64,000 bases of DNA from Diaphorobacter aerolatus (GTDB lineage Bacteria > Pseudomonadota > Gammaproteobacteria > Burkholderiales > Burkholderiaceae_C): contig NZ_CP060783.1 of NCBI RefSeq assembly GCF_014489535.1, positions 3,204,501 to 3,268,500 on the forward strand, given 5' to 3'. Below, piece after piece: positions 8,597-17,446 of the stretch. Below the pieces are notes generated by a model. That model was not told where the DNA came from and did no database searches. It saw only the letters and a list, made by a program, of their open reading frames with translations. Position 1 is the first letter of the stretch. Each line of letters opens with the position of its first letter. Made by a program: the position numbers and the translations under genes.

Positions 8597-9751
8597 TCAT
8601 CCTTCCCGCGTGAAAACCAGACTGACGTGCGACGACATCACGCCACCATCGGCATGGATGAAGGCGCGCGAGGGAGTGCTCCGCAACTGGCGATCTCCGG
8701 CCTGATCGCTCATCTGCCGCCATGCCTCGACGACATGGGCCATGCCGCCCGCCACGCCGCAATGTCCGTATGACAGAAGGCCGCCGTGCGTGTTCAGCGG
8801 CAGCGCGCCGTCCCGCGCAAAGTCTCCGTGCCGCAGCCGCGCGGCGGCACCTGCGCGCGGTGCAAAACCCAGTTCCTCGAGCAGCATGACCAGCGTGATC
8901 GTGAACGAGTCGTAGATGCCGAGGTAGTCGAAATCGGTGATCTCCATGCGCGCTTGCGCGAGCGCGAGGGAAGCGGCGTCAGACGCACCGGTGCGCATCA
9001 CGTCCTCCATCGCGGTGAGATGTTGGTGGCGATGCGCCTGCCCCGCGCCGCGCATGGCGATGGCGGCCTGCGGGTGGGGCTCGGCAGAAACGATCAGCGC
9101 CATCGCACCGTCGGAGATCGGACAGCAATCGAGCAGCGACAGCGGCGATGCGATCGACTTGCTGGCCAGCACCTCCGCAGTGGTGATGGGCGTGCGCAGA
9201 TGGGCGCCCGGATGCGTGATCGCGTTGTCGCGCATCAGCACCGCAAACGCGGCCAGATCGGCGGAATTCACACCGGTGCGTTGCATGTACTCCGACGCCA
9301 TGAGCGCGTAGTACGCAGGGACCGAGGCACCATTGGGGACTTCGTAGTCCGCGTCGCCGACCTGCGCGAGTGTCTGGATCGAGCTGTCGCGCGACTGGCC
9401 CGAGAGGCGGTTTTCACCGGCCACGACCAGCACGTTGCGGCAGCGGCCCGAACGCACCAGCTCGCGCGCCGCCATCAGCATCGCAGCTCCCGTCGCGCCG
9501 CCCAACTGCATGCTGTGCGCATAGTCGGGCCGAAGAGCAAAGCGCTCGCAGAACAGTGTGGAAAGCATCAGGTGCGGCAGCGTCGTGGCATAGCCGCACA
9601 GCAGGCCATCGATCTGCGCACGTTCGAGCCCCGCGCTGTTCAGCGCACCGCCGGCCGCCTCGGCCATGAGGTCGAGCGCGCTGCGGCCTTCATGTCGGCC
9701 AAAGGCGGTCGAGCCGGCTCCGCGCAGGAAGGCCTGGCTTGTGGGATGCAT
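8597..9751 (-). CDS. SCPx/lipid-transfer-type thiolase family protein
   Basis: This 384-aa protein belongs to the non-classical thiolase group: QIDGLLCGYATTLPHLM near the N-terminus, NVLVVAGENRLSGQ in the middle, and the C-terminal NTHGGLLSYGHCGVAGGMAHVVEAW with the catalytic Cys/His region. The ATG at 9751 has a clear AAGGAG site eight bases upstream. The longer frame from 9793 lacks one. It would catalyse carbon-carbon bond cleavage (or condensation) of a CoA thioester, probably together with the downstream DUF35 partner. It is the first catalytic gene after the IclR regulator. The usual active-site Cys of classical thiolases is not obvious, as in this subfamily. Confidence 0.82.
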   Translation of the reverse strand: MHPTSQAFLRGAGSTAFGRHEGRSALDLMAEAAGGALNSAGLERAQIDGLLCGYATTLPHLMLSTLFCERFALRPDYAHSMQLGGATGAAMLMAARELVRSGRCRNVLVVAGENRLSGQSRDSSIQTLAQVGDADYEVPNGASVPAYYALMASEYMQRTGVNSADLAAFAVLMRDNAITHPGAHLRTPITTAEVLASKSIASPLSLLDCCPISDGAMALIVSAEPHPQAAIAMRGAGQAHRHQHLTAMEDVMRTGASDAASLALAQARMEITDFDYLGIYDSFTITLVMLLEELGFAPRAGAAARLRHGDFARDGALPLNTHGGLLSYGHCGVAGGMAHVVEAWRQMSDQAGDRQLRSTPSRAFIHADGGVMSSHVSLVFTREG

Positions 9752-9808
9752 GGGTTGTGTCTCCTTGTTTATGTTGGCGATCTCATCGGTCATCGTTGGT
9801 CTTCGCCA

Positions 9809-10660
9809 TCATTTGCTCGCGCTCAGGCGATGCGCGGTGCGACCTTGCGGCCGTGTCGCCTCGGCCCAGCGCACCTGGCACTGCATGGCCTCGTGCATCA
9901 GCGACTGGCCCATGCTCGCCTCGCGCGAGAGAATCCGGTCATTGAGCGCGGCGATGCTGATGGCGGCCACGGGCCGCCCCTGAGCGTCGAGAATCGGCAC
10001 GCCAATGCCGCCCATGCGCTCGACGACCACGTCCAGCAGCACGGCGTAGCCCTTGCTTCGCGCCTCGGCGATGCGCTCGTGCAGCAACGCGGCGGTGATG
10101 CGCGGATAACGCTGCAACTGGCCGAGCAGAATGTCGATGGCCGCTTCGCGTTCGGCATCGGGGAGCCAGGCGAGCAGCGCCAGGCTCCCCGCGCCGACGC
10201 CGAGCGGCCTGCGGCTGCCCACGCGCAGATAGTTGGCTCGGATCGGGTAGGTGCCTTCTTCGACGTCGATGCACAGCGACTCGATGCCGCTCGGAATCGA
10301 CACCACGGCGCTGTCCTCGAACTGACCGACCAGGCGCATCAGGCTTGGACGCACGATGGGACGCGGGTCAAAGCGCCGCAGCGCCGCCGCTCCCAGCACC
10401 ATCAGCTCGGCGCCGAGCGCGAACTGCTTGGTGGTCGCATCGCGCATCACGAAACCGTCGCGCACCATCATGTCCAGCAGGCGCAGCGTCGTGGCCTTGT
10501 CCAGATCGGCGGCCACGGCGATGTCCGTGAGCCGGGCATTCGCGCCTTCGGACATCACCCTGAGCACGCGCATGGCGCGTTCGACCGACGACACGCTGTT
10601 GCCGGAAGTGCGCGTGACGATGGACTTGCTGCGCGGCGATGAACGATCCGATGCGGCCAT
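9809..10660 (-). CDS. IclR-family transcriptional regulator
   Basis: A 283-aa protein. Its N-terminal winged helix (residues about 24-80: SSVERAMRVLRVMSEGANARLTDIAVAADLDKATTLRLLDMM) and C-terminal effector domain (RVGSRRPLGVGAGSLALLAWLP; AISIAALNDRI) match IclR. It is the promoter-proximal gene of the five-gene minus-strand cluster, 57 bp before the thiolase. It probably controls that cluster and itself. Two perfect palindromes upstream (10750-10759 and 10781-10792) are candidate operators. The effector is presumably the degraded acid or its CoA ester. Confidence 0.9.
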   Translation of the reverse strand: MAASDRSSPRSKSIVTRTSGNSVSSVERAMRVLRVMSEGANARLTDIAVAADLDKATTLRLLDMMVRDGFVMRDATTKQFALGAELMVLGAAALRRFDPRPIVRPSLMRLVGQFEDSAVVSIPSGIESLCIDVEEGTYPIRANYLRVGSRRPLGVGAGSLALLAWLPDAEREAAIDILLGQLQRYPRITAALLHERIAEARSKGYAVLLDVVVERMGGIGVPILDAQGRPVAAISIAALNDRILSREASMGQSLMHEAMQCQVRWAEATRPQGRTAHRLSASK

Positions 10661-11011
10661 GCTTGTTTCTCTGGGTGAAACCTGGATGAGAGGTAACTCT
10701 AGAAAAACAGGGCAGATTGGTCAAAAGGAATGAAGAAAGTTTTGAGCACCGAAATTTCGCGGTGACGAAGTGATGACAAATTCGTATACGAAAAATCTAT
10801 TGACCTAGGGTAAACCCTCAATTTCAAGGAAATGCAAACAAACGCAGATTCACAAGTTTCATTCGGCAACAAATAACGAATTACCGTCATTTGTTGCTAT
10901 AGATTTCGAAGTGCAAATTTAATTGTCAAAAAGCATCTACTGGTATTGGCGATAGCTAAACAAAAAAATAGCATTCATCTATTCGAGATTAATTTTGTTT
11001 AGGAAGTAGCT
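10661..11011. other. AT-rich divergent intergenic region (IclR / chalcone isomerase-like)
   Basis: About 350 bp with no gene. Visible are the palindromes CGAAATTTCG (10750-10759), TTCGTATACGAA (10781-10792) and AGGGTAAACCCT (10808-10819), all on the IclR-gene side. It should carry promoters in both directions. Confidence 0.6.
10750..10792 (-). promoter_or_regulatory. Candidate IclR operator palindromes
   Basis: Two perfect palindromes, CGAAATTTCG and TTCGTATACGAA, lie about 90-130 bp upstream of the IclR start and 31 bp apart centre to centre. The first sits within a looser CACCG...CGGTG symmetry. Paired sites suit the tetrameric binding of IclR proteins. Assignment is by position and symmetry only. 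Confidence 0.45.
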
Positions 11012-11686
11012 ATGTTGAATTGGGCTCGTCAATTGACTGGTCTGGCAGTGGTCGGCAGCGTGTTCGCAGCGCTCAGCCTGCCCGCCGTCGCACGCACCGA
11101 AAGCAGCGCGACCGCAGGAGAAACGAAACAGGCGAGCATCGCGTCGCAGCTCACCGAGAGCGGCGCATATCCCGAAAAGGCGCAGGTAGGCGGGCGCACG
11201 GTGCAGCTCAACGGTGCGGGAACCCGCTTCAAGGCGGTGTTTCAGGTCTATCGCGCTGCGCTCTATACCGAGAAGCCGATCCAGCAATACAGTGATCTGG
11301 CGGGGAATACCGGAGCCAAGCGCATCCATCTGGTCATGCTGCGCAGCGTCAATGCCGACGAGCTGGGCAACATGTTCCTGCGCGGAATGCAGGAGAACAT
11401 GGACAAGGGCTCATCCGCGCGCATGATGCCGGCGATGCTGCGCATGTCCGCGCTGTTCAGCGACTACAAGAAGTTGGAAGCAGGCGACTCGATCATCCTC
11501 GACTGGGTCCCCGGCAAGGGGACGGTCGTGTCCGTTCGCGGCCTGCCTGCGGCGGAGTCGATGCCCGAGGCGCAGTTCTATCACGCGCTGGCTGGCATCT
11601 GGCTCGGCGCTGCGCCGGCCGACTGGAAGCTGCGCGACGCCATGCTCGGCGTGAAGGCCACCACCGATACCGCGAACCGCAATTGA
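11012..11686 (+). CDS. Chalcone isomerase-like periplasmic protein
   Basis: A 224-aa protein with ribosome site AGGAAG and a signal peptide (MLNWARQLTGLAVVGSVFAA...PAVA). The body matches the bacterial chalcone isomerase-like fold: VQLNGAGTRFKAVFQVYRAALYT, then KRIHLVMLRSVNADELGNMFLRGMQEN and the C-terminal FYHALAGIWLGAAPADWKLRDAMLG. Bacterial members are not known to act on flavonoids. The fold binds fatty acids and the role is unknown. It stands alone between a regulatory gap and a lipoprotein gene in the same direction. Confidence 0.82.
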   Translation: MLNWARQLTGLAVVGSVFAALSLPAVARTESSATAGETKQASIASQLTESGAYPEKAQVGGRTVQLNGAGTRFKAVFQVYRAALYTEKPIQQYSDLAGNTGAKRIHLVMLRSVNADELGNMFLRGMQENMDKGSSARMMPAMLRMSALFSDYKKLEAGDSIILDWVPGKGTVVSVRGLPAAESMPEAQFYHALAGIWLGAAPADWKLRDAMLGVKATTDTANRN

Positions 11687-11837
11687 TGCCCACGGGTGAG
11701 TGACCGCGCCCTGGGCGCGCGCCCACCTGATCCCCGTTCTTTGACACGCCTTGTTCCAAGCCCGAGGAACCTTTTGCCGTGCCGACGCTTCTGACCACCT
11801 GAAAATGCGCACATGAGTGGTGCCTTGGAAGCAAAAC

Positions 11838-12443
11838 ATGAAGAACATCGGTAATTGCGGACGGCACCTGCCGGCGCGTCGTCTGTGGCTGGGCTCGGCC
11901 CTGTCGCTGGCCTTGGTCATGGTCGGCTGCGCGGCCTCTGATCGTGCCATGGCGCAGCCAAGCCACACGATATCTGCGGGCCAGATCCAAGAGGCCGTGG
12001 CCCAGAAATTCCCGCGCAAATACTCGTTCAGCGGGCTGATGAATCTTGCATTGAGCGATCCGCAAATTCACCTGCGCCCCGAACGCAATCGGCTCAACAC
12101 CGTGCTCGCGGTGGTTGCGTCCGGCCCGCTGCTGCAGGCGCGCAACTACCAGGGCGCGCTCGACGTTGATTTTTCGCTGCGCTACGAAGCGTCGGATCGC
12201 ACCTTGCGTGCCACCGATCTGCAAGTGAATGGCCTGCGCATGGAGGGACTGAACCCTCAGGCCGAGTCGATGCTGCAGCAGTACGGCACCACGCTTGCAC
12301 AGCGCTCATTGCAGGAAGTAGTGCTGTATCAACTGACCGACAAGGATCTTGCGCTGGTGAACGGATTGGGGCTCGAACCTGGCAAGTTCACCGTGACACC
12401 CAAGGGTCTGGTGATCACGCTGCAAAACAAGCCAGTCCCCTGA
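11838..12443 (+). CDS. DUF1439 family lipoprotein
   Basis: A 201-aa protein from the ATG at 11838. The upstream GTG at 11817 adds only a short charged tail. A lipoprotein-like signal ends LVMVGC-AAS. The mature part (ISAGQIQEAVAQKFPRKYSFSGLMNLALSDPQIHLRPERNRL) is the DUF1439 signature, related to YceB and to SMP-like lipid-binding folds. It is probably anchored at the outer membrane and may bind a lipid; function is inferred from the fold only. Confidence 0.8.
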   Translation: MKNIGNCGRHLPARRLWLGSALSLALVMVGCAASDRAMAQPSHTISAGQIQEAVAQKFPRKYSFSGLMNLALSDPQIHLRPERNRLNTVLAVVASGPLLQARNYQGALDVDFSLRYEASDRTLRATDLQVNGLRMEGLNPQAESMLQQYGTTLAQRSLQEVVLYQLTDKDLALVNGLGLEPGKFTVTPKGLVITLQNKPVP

Positions 12444-12568
12444 CGCCTGCCTCGTGAAACTGTCCTACGCGGCGGTTCATTCTGCGGTGTTACAAAGGCA
12501 TGAACCGCCGTGGCCCTCGCGGAATCGGCCGGTGGTTTGAAGCACAAAGAAAAAGGGAAGCACAGTCC

Positions 12569-13594
12569 ATGAGCCCACAGACAAACAACAAGAAGGATTC
12601 TTCGCAAACCGCATCGTCAGCCGCTGGTGCGCGCAACCGCCCGCTGGTCGTCGTGATTTCGGGCGCATCGAGCGGCATCGGCCACGCCACCGCCGTGGCA
12701 TTTGCGGCACGCGGTGCCAGGTTGGTGCTCGCCGCGCGCAGCGCGGACACCTTATCGCACGTCGTCACCGAGTGCCTGGCCGCAGGCGGTTCGGCGCTGG
12801 GCATCCCCACCGATGTGACGGACGCCGAAGCGGTGCAGAAGCTCGCCAATCGTGCCGTGAGCCACTTCGGGCGCATCGACGTGTGGGTGAATGCTGCGGG
12901 CGTGGGTGCCGTGGGCCGCTTCGATGGCGTACCGCTCGAAGCCAACCGACGCGTGATCGAATCCAATCTCATGGGCCATTTGCACGGCGCACACGTCGCG
13001 ATGCAGCATTTCCGCGAAACCGGGCGCGGGCTGCTCGTCAACCTCAATTCCATGGGCGGCTGGGTCGGCGCGCCGTTCGAGGCCGCCTACAGCGCGAGCA
13101 AGTTCGGCGTGCGCGGTCTTTCGGAGAGCCTGCGCGCCGAGGTCGCCGATCTGCCGAACGTACACATCTGCGACGTCGCCTCCACGCGCGTGGACACTCC
13201 GGGGCTGGCCCACGGTGCCAACTACACCGGCCATCGTCTGCGCTCGGTCATGCCAGTGCTCGACCCACGCCGCGTCGCGCAAGCCATCGTTGCGCTCGCC
13301 CATTCATCCAATCCGCGTCCCGTCACCTGGCTCGGCGCGGCGGCCTTGCCAAGCCGCGTGGCGAATGCCGTCACGCCCACGCTGTTCGGCCGCGCCAGGC
13401 GCTGGCTTGGCGCACGCACCCTGAACCACGGGCAGTCGGCACCGCTGAGCGATGGCAACCTCTATGAGCCGTCGGGCGACGCGGCCATCGACGGCGGCAT
13501 ACGCTCGGCCCGCGCCGAAGCCGCGACGGCCGCCGTGGTGCTCGGCACCATCGGTCTGGCGCTCGGCTGGTGGGTTGGAAGGCGCTCACGCTGA
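12569..13594 (+). CDS. SDR-family oxidoreductase with C-terminal membrane helix
   Basis: A 341-aa protein from the ATG at 12569; the frame extends upstream to 12500 but without a supporting ribosome site. The Rossmann motif is SGASSGIG (usual TGxxxGIG), followed by the NAAG-like VNAAGVG and the catalytic YSASK with an upstream Ser (NLNSMGG). The C-terminus carries a hydrophobic helix (AAVVLGTIGLALGWWVG) ending in RRSR, which suggests membrane attachment with the catalytic domain in the cytosol. It is an NAD(P)-dependent dehydrogenase or reductase of unknown substrate. The family is clear but the gene is not in an informative operon. Confidence 0.85.
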   Translation: MSPQTNNKKDSSQTASSAAGARNRPLVVVISGASSGIGHATAVAFAARGARLVLAARSADTLSHVVTECLAAGGSALGIPTDVTDAEAVQKLANRAVSHFGRIDVWVNAAGVGAVGRFDGVPLEANRRVIESNLMGHLHGAHVAMQHFRETGRGLLVNLNSMGGWVGAPFEAAYSASKFGVRGLSESLRAEVADLPNVHICDVASTRVDTPGLAHGANYTGHRLRSVMPVLDPRRVAQAIVALAHSSNPRPVTWLGAAALPSRVANAVTPTLFGRARRWLGARTLNHGQSAPLSDGNLYEPSGDAAIDGGIRSARAEAATAAVVLGTIGLALGWWVGRRSR

Positions 13595-13762
13595 CGGTTT
13601 GAGCCGAGATACGCATTCGTCTCGAACCGGGTGAGAAGCGTGTTTGGAGTGACTCGCTCTATCCGGTGAAGCTCAGCGCGATTCGAGCCACCTCCTTGGA
13701 GACAAAACGGCTTGCTGCATCACACCCATATCGCGATGGGGCCGTTTCATCGCAACGCCCGG

Positions 13763-14350
13763 TCAGGAGTACTGCAGTCGAATAAATCCCTGATTCAGCT
13801 TCGAATCAAAAAATACATACAGCATCCCGCCCATAAATATTCCTTTCAATTCGGGGAATATTTTCTCGAAATACATCCCCGAAAATTGCGCGACGAACTC
13901 ACTTCGCGAAAAATCGATTCTGTCTTGTAGCCAATTGGGGGATCCTCCCATCTTGTCTTCCAGATCCTCCGAGAACTCATCCTCATCCGTTTCAATGCTG
14001 GGGATTTTCTCGATCAACTTCGCAGAAATTTTTGGCAGCTCTTCGCAACTGCGCGGAGTTCCAACCGGGTGATGAATGACGCAACCTGCAGCGCCATGTC
14101 TTGCCAATCCGATAGGTATATCAACACTATTTTTCTCAAATGGGCAAAAAACTGACAACAAATGTCCCTCGGGTATTTTCACAGAGGTTTCTGAATTTAA
14201 TAATTCCGAAGAGATGGAGCCGATGAAAATCATCTTTCGCCCGCCTTCATCTAATGGCCATTGAACAAGTGCGGGTAACAAAGGGTCACCACAGATTCGA
14301 TTTAACGCCAGTGCATTAGCTGGAGTTTCGTACTTAAAATATACTGGCAT
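13763..14350 (-). CDS. DUF1963/YwqG-like protein, probable immunity protein
   Basis: A 195-aa protein with lower GC than the core genes. PLLPALVQWPLDEGGRKMIFIGSISSELL and KMGGSPNWLQDRIDF resemble the YwqG/DUF1963 pattern, in which a GG-x-P-x-W-x-Q motif is typical. The end GGMLYVFFDSKLNQGFIRLQ also fits. Proteins of this family often stand beside polymorphic toxins. Here the gene is the most distal of several small minus-strand genes downstream of the Rhs-AHH toxin, so an orphan immunity role is likely. No toxin gene is directly next to it. Confidence 0.6.
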   Translation of the reverse strand: MPVYFKYETPANALALNRICGDPLLPALVQWPLDEGGRKMIFIGSISSELLNSETSVKIPEGHLLSVFCPFEKNSVDIPIGLARHGAAGCVIHHPVGTPRSCEELPKISAKLIEKIPSIETDEDEFSEDLEDKMGGSPNWLQDRIDFSRSEFVAQFSGMYFEKIFPELKGIFMGGMLYVFFDSKLNQGFIRLQYS

Positions 14351-14497
14351 ATTCGCCTTGAATCACCTGGATGGACCAAATCGCCGCCTTCATCGAGGGA
14401 TGGTCTGAATCGAGATATCTATTCAGATTGGACTCCGCCAAGCATCGCACTTGGATTTGGAGATCGCGAATGAATATTTCAAGGTGAGCACCTTAAT

Positions 14498-15462
14498 TCA
14501 TACTTTAGTCTTGCACTCTATTGCTGCAAGAGTGAAGATCTTATAAAAATCCAACGCTCCCACCTCTCCCAGTGATTTCTTAAAGTCATGGGGTCCTATG
14601 ACTCCGTAAGGCACTCTGACATCTGGTTTGTAGAAAGTCTCCAGCCACATTAAAGCTTTTTTTGATAAATCAATAGGTAATTCTTTGCGAACTAGGTCTT
14701 TTATTCTTTCATAAAAATAACCAGTTAGTTCGGAAATACAATTTTCTTCAATCGGCGGTGGTATAACTTTATCCAGATAGCAATAATTGCCAAATTGGCA
14801 CCTAACTAGAGATGCATTAGAAAAATCAACCAAATCCATTCGATTGGCGACTTCGTGGGGTTCGATTTTCTTATAAATTTCCTTTTGTAGATCTACAACT
14901 TCTATTTGATCATGTCCAAAAAAAGAACAATCATTCAACATGCCTGAGAACGATGTTTGACTTATTGGCGATGACCCAAATCTGATGCCGGTCATTTCCC
15001 CTTCGAAAGAGCAATTGTTGATCTTTTTCACATTGAATGAAAAGTCATCTCGTGCATTTATTTTTTTAAAATCTACGTTTTTAAATATTGATTTCGTAAA
15101 ATTAATATTTTTGAAGCTACACCCGTCAAATGTGCACTCCTCAATACTAACCCCATCAAGTCTGATATCGCCTATGAATTTCACATCTACAAACAAGCAA
15201 TTTCTTAGAGTCCCTTCTTTCAGGTCAAATCCGGTCCAACTCCCCCGGAGAAATCAACATCAAATATATCCGTTTCGTGCGTGCTATTTTCCCATCCGCC
15301 GCCCATCACCAATGGTGTTGAGCTTAACGAAATGCCTCTGAAATCAACAAGACCTTGAGTAGTTAGGCCAAATGGTGATTTTTTAAATCCTTCCGTCTTC
15401 CGGAAGATTTCATCTGAGTGATTGAAGATTTCCCAGCGTTTTTTTAGGTCATTTTTTCTCAT
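14498..15462 (-). CDS. Pentapeptide-repeat-like protein (apparent frameshift)
   Basis: The ATG at 15462 begins MRKNDLKKRWEIFNHSDEIF. The frame breaks at a C5 run (15242-15246). One added base gives FSGGSWTGFDLKEGTLRNCLF and a 321-aa protein. The middle shows pentapeptide-like ladders (EECTFDGCSFKNINFTKSIFKNVDF), which form a right-handed beta-helix. The C-terminal 120 residues are helical and not recognised. The low GC and position among small genes downstream of the Rhs toxin suggest an immunity or accessory role. The start codon overlaps the end of a transposase remnant (ATGA), so its native upstream region has been replaced. Confidence 0.6.
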
Positions 15463-15463
15463 G

Positions 15464-15632
15464 TCATCGTCTCGACGGGAAACGCTGGACACCCGTTCCT
15501 GGCTTCGGTGCAGTGCGGTGCGACGATTTGCACAAGCACCTCCCACGGAACCACCTTGTCCATCTCTTCGAGAAAATCGCGCTTGCGAGTCTCCTTGGTC
15601 GACAGGTTCAAGCCCAGACTGATTTGCTTCAT
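15464..15632 (-). pseudogene. N-terminal fragment of an IS5-family transposase
   Basis: Reading from the ATG at 15632 gives MKQISLGLNLSTKETRKRDF, then LEEMDKVVPWEVLVQIVAPHC and PAFPVETM, followed by a stop. This is the recognisable start of short IS5/IS903-type transposases (FLEEMxxVVPW). Only about 55 residues remain, and no catalytic residues. It belongs to a different IS5 subgroup from the intact element at 3.2-4.9 kb. The fragment ends exactly where the pentapeptide-like gene starts. Confidence 0.75.
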
Positions 15633-15696
15633 TTGGCGATGATCGCAGAATTGTGGTGATGGTGACGGCCTTCAGCGGGAGTTTTGCAGGTTTTCC

Positions 15697-16539
15697 CTAA
15701 TAATTTCCATTATCATTGTCTGCTGCGGCAAGCCATGCAGTACCTTGCCTGATGTCAATTTTTGATAATAGCTTTTCGGTCACTTTTTTTGCGTACTGAA
15801 CGTTAACGCCCGGTCGACAAATGCTGAACCATGCCTCGACATAGTTTTCATCTAGAATGTATTGAGACACCATTCTTTCGAGATCAACCTGTGAAATATT
15901 TTCGACTAGCCAAGGGAGTTTTCTGTCGAAAAAATGATCTTCGTAGTTTTGAGAATTATAGTAATTGGCTTCATACAAGCAAGTATTGTTAGCGCCCCTT
16001 GATGGAAAAACACCTGTGTAATTTGTGTTGAGCTTATTGTGAAATTTTGCAGGAACCCTATTTTTGTAGGAGTCAAGACTTAACAGAACGTCATCCAATA
16101 TGCTGCTTTTTTCCGCCGCAGCGCGAAGATCGGCTATTTTTGTTGTAGATAGAGTGTTGATAAGATTAGTCACCGCAGCGGAAATAATTGTCTCATCTCC
16201 TGTTGCTATCACATCCTCGGCGGCCAAAAAATCGACGAATTGAATTTCCGATTCTGATATCTCTACACAATAGCCGCGTTCCAAGTAAAGTGCGGCAAAA
16301 TATGGTGTGCGCTTTGTCTCTGTTGGGTGATTGACTACCCCATAGCTGACAATGTCATGTTCTGCATGGCAAATAGGCACAAAGAAAGGAGGCCATGGAT
16401 AATAATTATCCAAGTTTAATATCGGTAAAAAAATTTCAGGAAGTGCAATATTGCCTTCTGCCAAATTCTGAATTCCGTCGCTAAATCCTAGTTCTTTCAA
16501 GGACTGGACGTATAAATTCAATGATTTTTTTGGGTTCAT
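15697..16539 (-). CDS. Hypothetical protein in the Rhs immunity island
   Basis: A 280-aa protein from the ATG at 16539 (MNPKKSLNLYVQSLKELGFSDG). The frame is open to 16662, but that extension is Cys/His-rich and unlike the rest. The gene is AT-rich, with a soluble acidic protein, no signal peptide and no membrane helix. I do not recognise the family. Its base composition, strand and position between a DUF4303 gene and another probable immunity gene suggest an immunity or tip-associated role, but nothing in the sequence proves this. Confidence 0.6.
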   Translation of the reverse strand: MNPKKSLNLYVQSLKELGFSDGIQNLAEGNIALPEIFLPILNLDNYYPWPPFFVPICHAEHDIVSYGVVNHPTETKRTPYFAALYLERGYCVEISESEIQFVDFLAAEDVIATGDETIISAAVTNLINTLSTTKIADLRAAAEKSSILDDVLLSLDSYKNRVPAKFHNKLNTNYTGVFPSRGANNTCLYEANYYNSQNYEDHFFDRKLPWLVENISQVDLERMVSQYILDENYVEAWFSICRPGVNVQYAKKVTEKLLSKIDIRQGTAWLAAADNDNGNY

Positions 16540-16891
16540 TTTAAATGGGATGTGCAAGAACGGAAAGATCGATCCTGTGCTGGCTATGTATAGGGCTTTT
16601 CCAGATTTGCATGGATTCGATGTGGTGCGCCTATGTGCCTCAGCGTGTCCAAGGCAATGCACCGTGCATCGAGGAACCTCTTAGCCCCTCCGAAGTCTCG
16701 ATATATCACTTCCTACCCCGTCGGTTTTGTAGGAAATTGAAGTTTTGAGAGGGCTACCATGGTGGGCGCATACGGACCGGCCAATCGCGTCTCTTGCAAG
16801 GTATCTTTCAAGTCGCTGAATCGCTGTATGAATGCCATTTTCCAGTTTGATTCAACGTCGCCAATTTTTCTGCAAGTTTGACTCACTTTTT
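16540..16891. other. Region between immunity genes, possible decayed coding sequence
   Basis: About 350 bp of mixed composition. On the minus strand short open stretches such as WKMAFIQRFSDLKDTLQETR and RDFGGAKRFLDARC look protein-like but are broken by stops. This may be a leftover of an older toxin tip or immunity gene. No intact gene can be supported. Confidence 0.3.
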
Positions 16892-17424
16892 TTAAGCCGC
16901 GTACCTTTGCAGAAAAATATCCAGAACAGATCCATTGTTTAGCATCTTTGCAGAATAGTTTTCCAAGTCCTCTGCATCGTCATCATCTGTCACAGTTACA
17001 AACAACAAAAAGTCAGTACACCCTCAAAACAGTCGGAATTTTTTAACAACAATAGCGCATTAATCATACTGCTGTGCATTTGTTTTTTAAACTCTTCAAA
17101 AACACCTTTTTCCGCAGCCTGAAGGCTTTGCGCTCGTAATTTTTTATTAACACCGTTTAATTTTTCATCTCCTCCAATCTCAAACTTCCATTCACTTGTA
17201 CTCCACTTGTAGTAAGCCAAATCCATGGGGTCGTTCACGTTTTCAGAGGCTATTTTTTCCTCATACGCTTCAAGAGTATTCGCAGCAGGAATTACGGTAA
17301 AACAATCACTGTCTGTATATAATGCAAACGCATAGAATTTTGAATCCTTGTTTTCATTCATTACTTTTGAAAATAGACGTTTCGCAGCCTGAAAAACATC
17401 CGTCTCAAATTCATTCCAATCCAT
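16892..17424 (-). CDS. DUF4303 family protein, probable immunity to the Rhs-AHH toxin (apparent frameshift)
   Basis: DSKFYAFALYTDSDCFTVIPAANT and YYKWSTSEWKFE are DUF4303 signatures. The open frame ends early at 16996. Inserting one T in the run at 17007-17011 continues it through VTDDDDAEDLENYSAKMLN to a stop at 16892, giving 177 aa, the length and ending expected for the family. The start is 22 bp after the AHH toxin stop, the classic place for the cognate immunity gene. It should bind and block the nuclease tip in the cytosol. The pairing is inferred from position. Confidence 0.72.
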
Positions 17425-17446
17425 ATTTAAATCTCCTATATTTCAT

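Noticed and set aside
8786-10642. A 618-codon open frame on the + strand opposite the thiolase and IclR genes
   Set aside because: It is an antisense shadow in GC-rich DNA: Arg/His-rich with no family motif, and fully opposite two well-supported genes.
10699-10890. A 63-codon minus-strand frame upstream of the IclR gene
   Set aside because: It has no ribosome site, an odd composition and covers the palindromic operator region.
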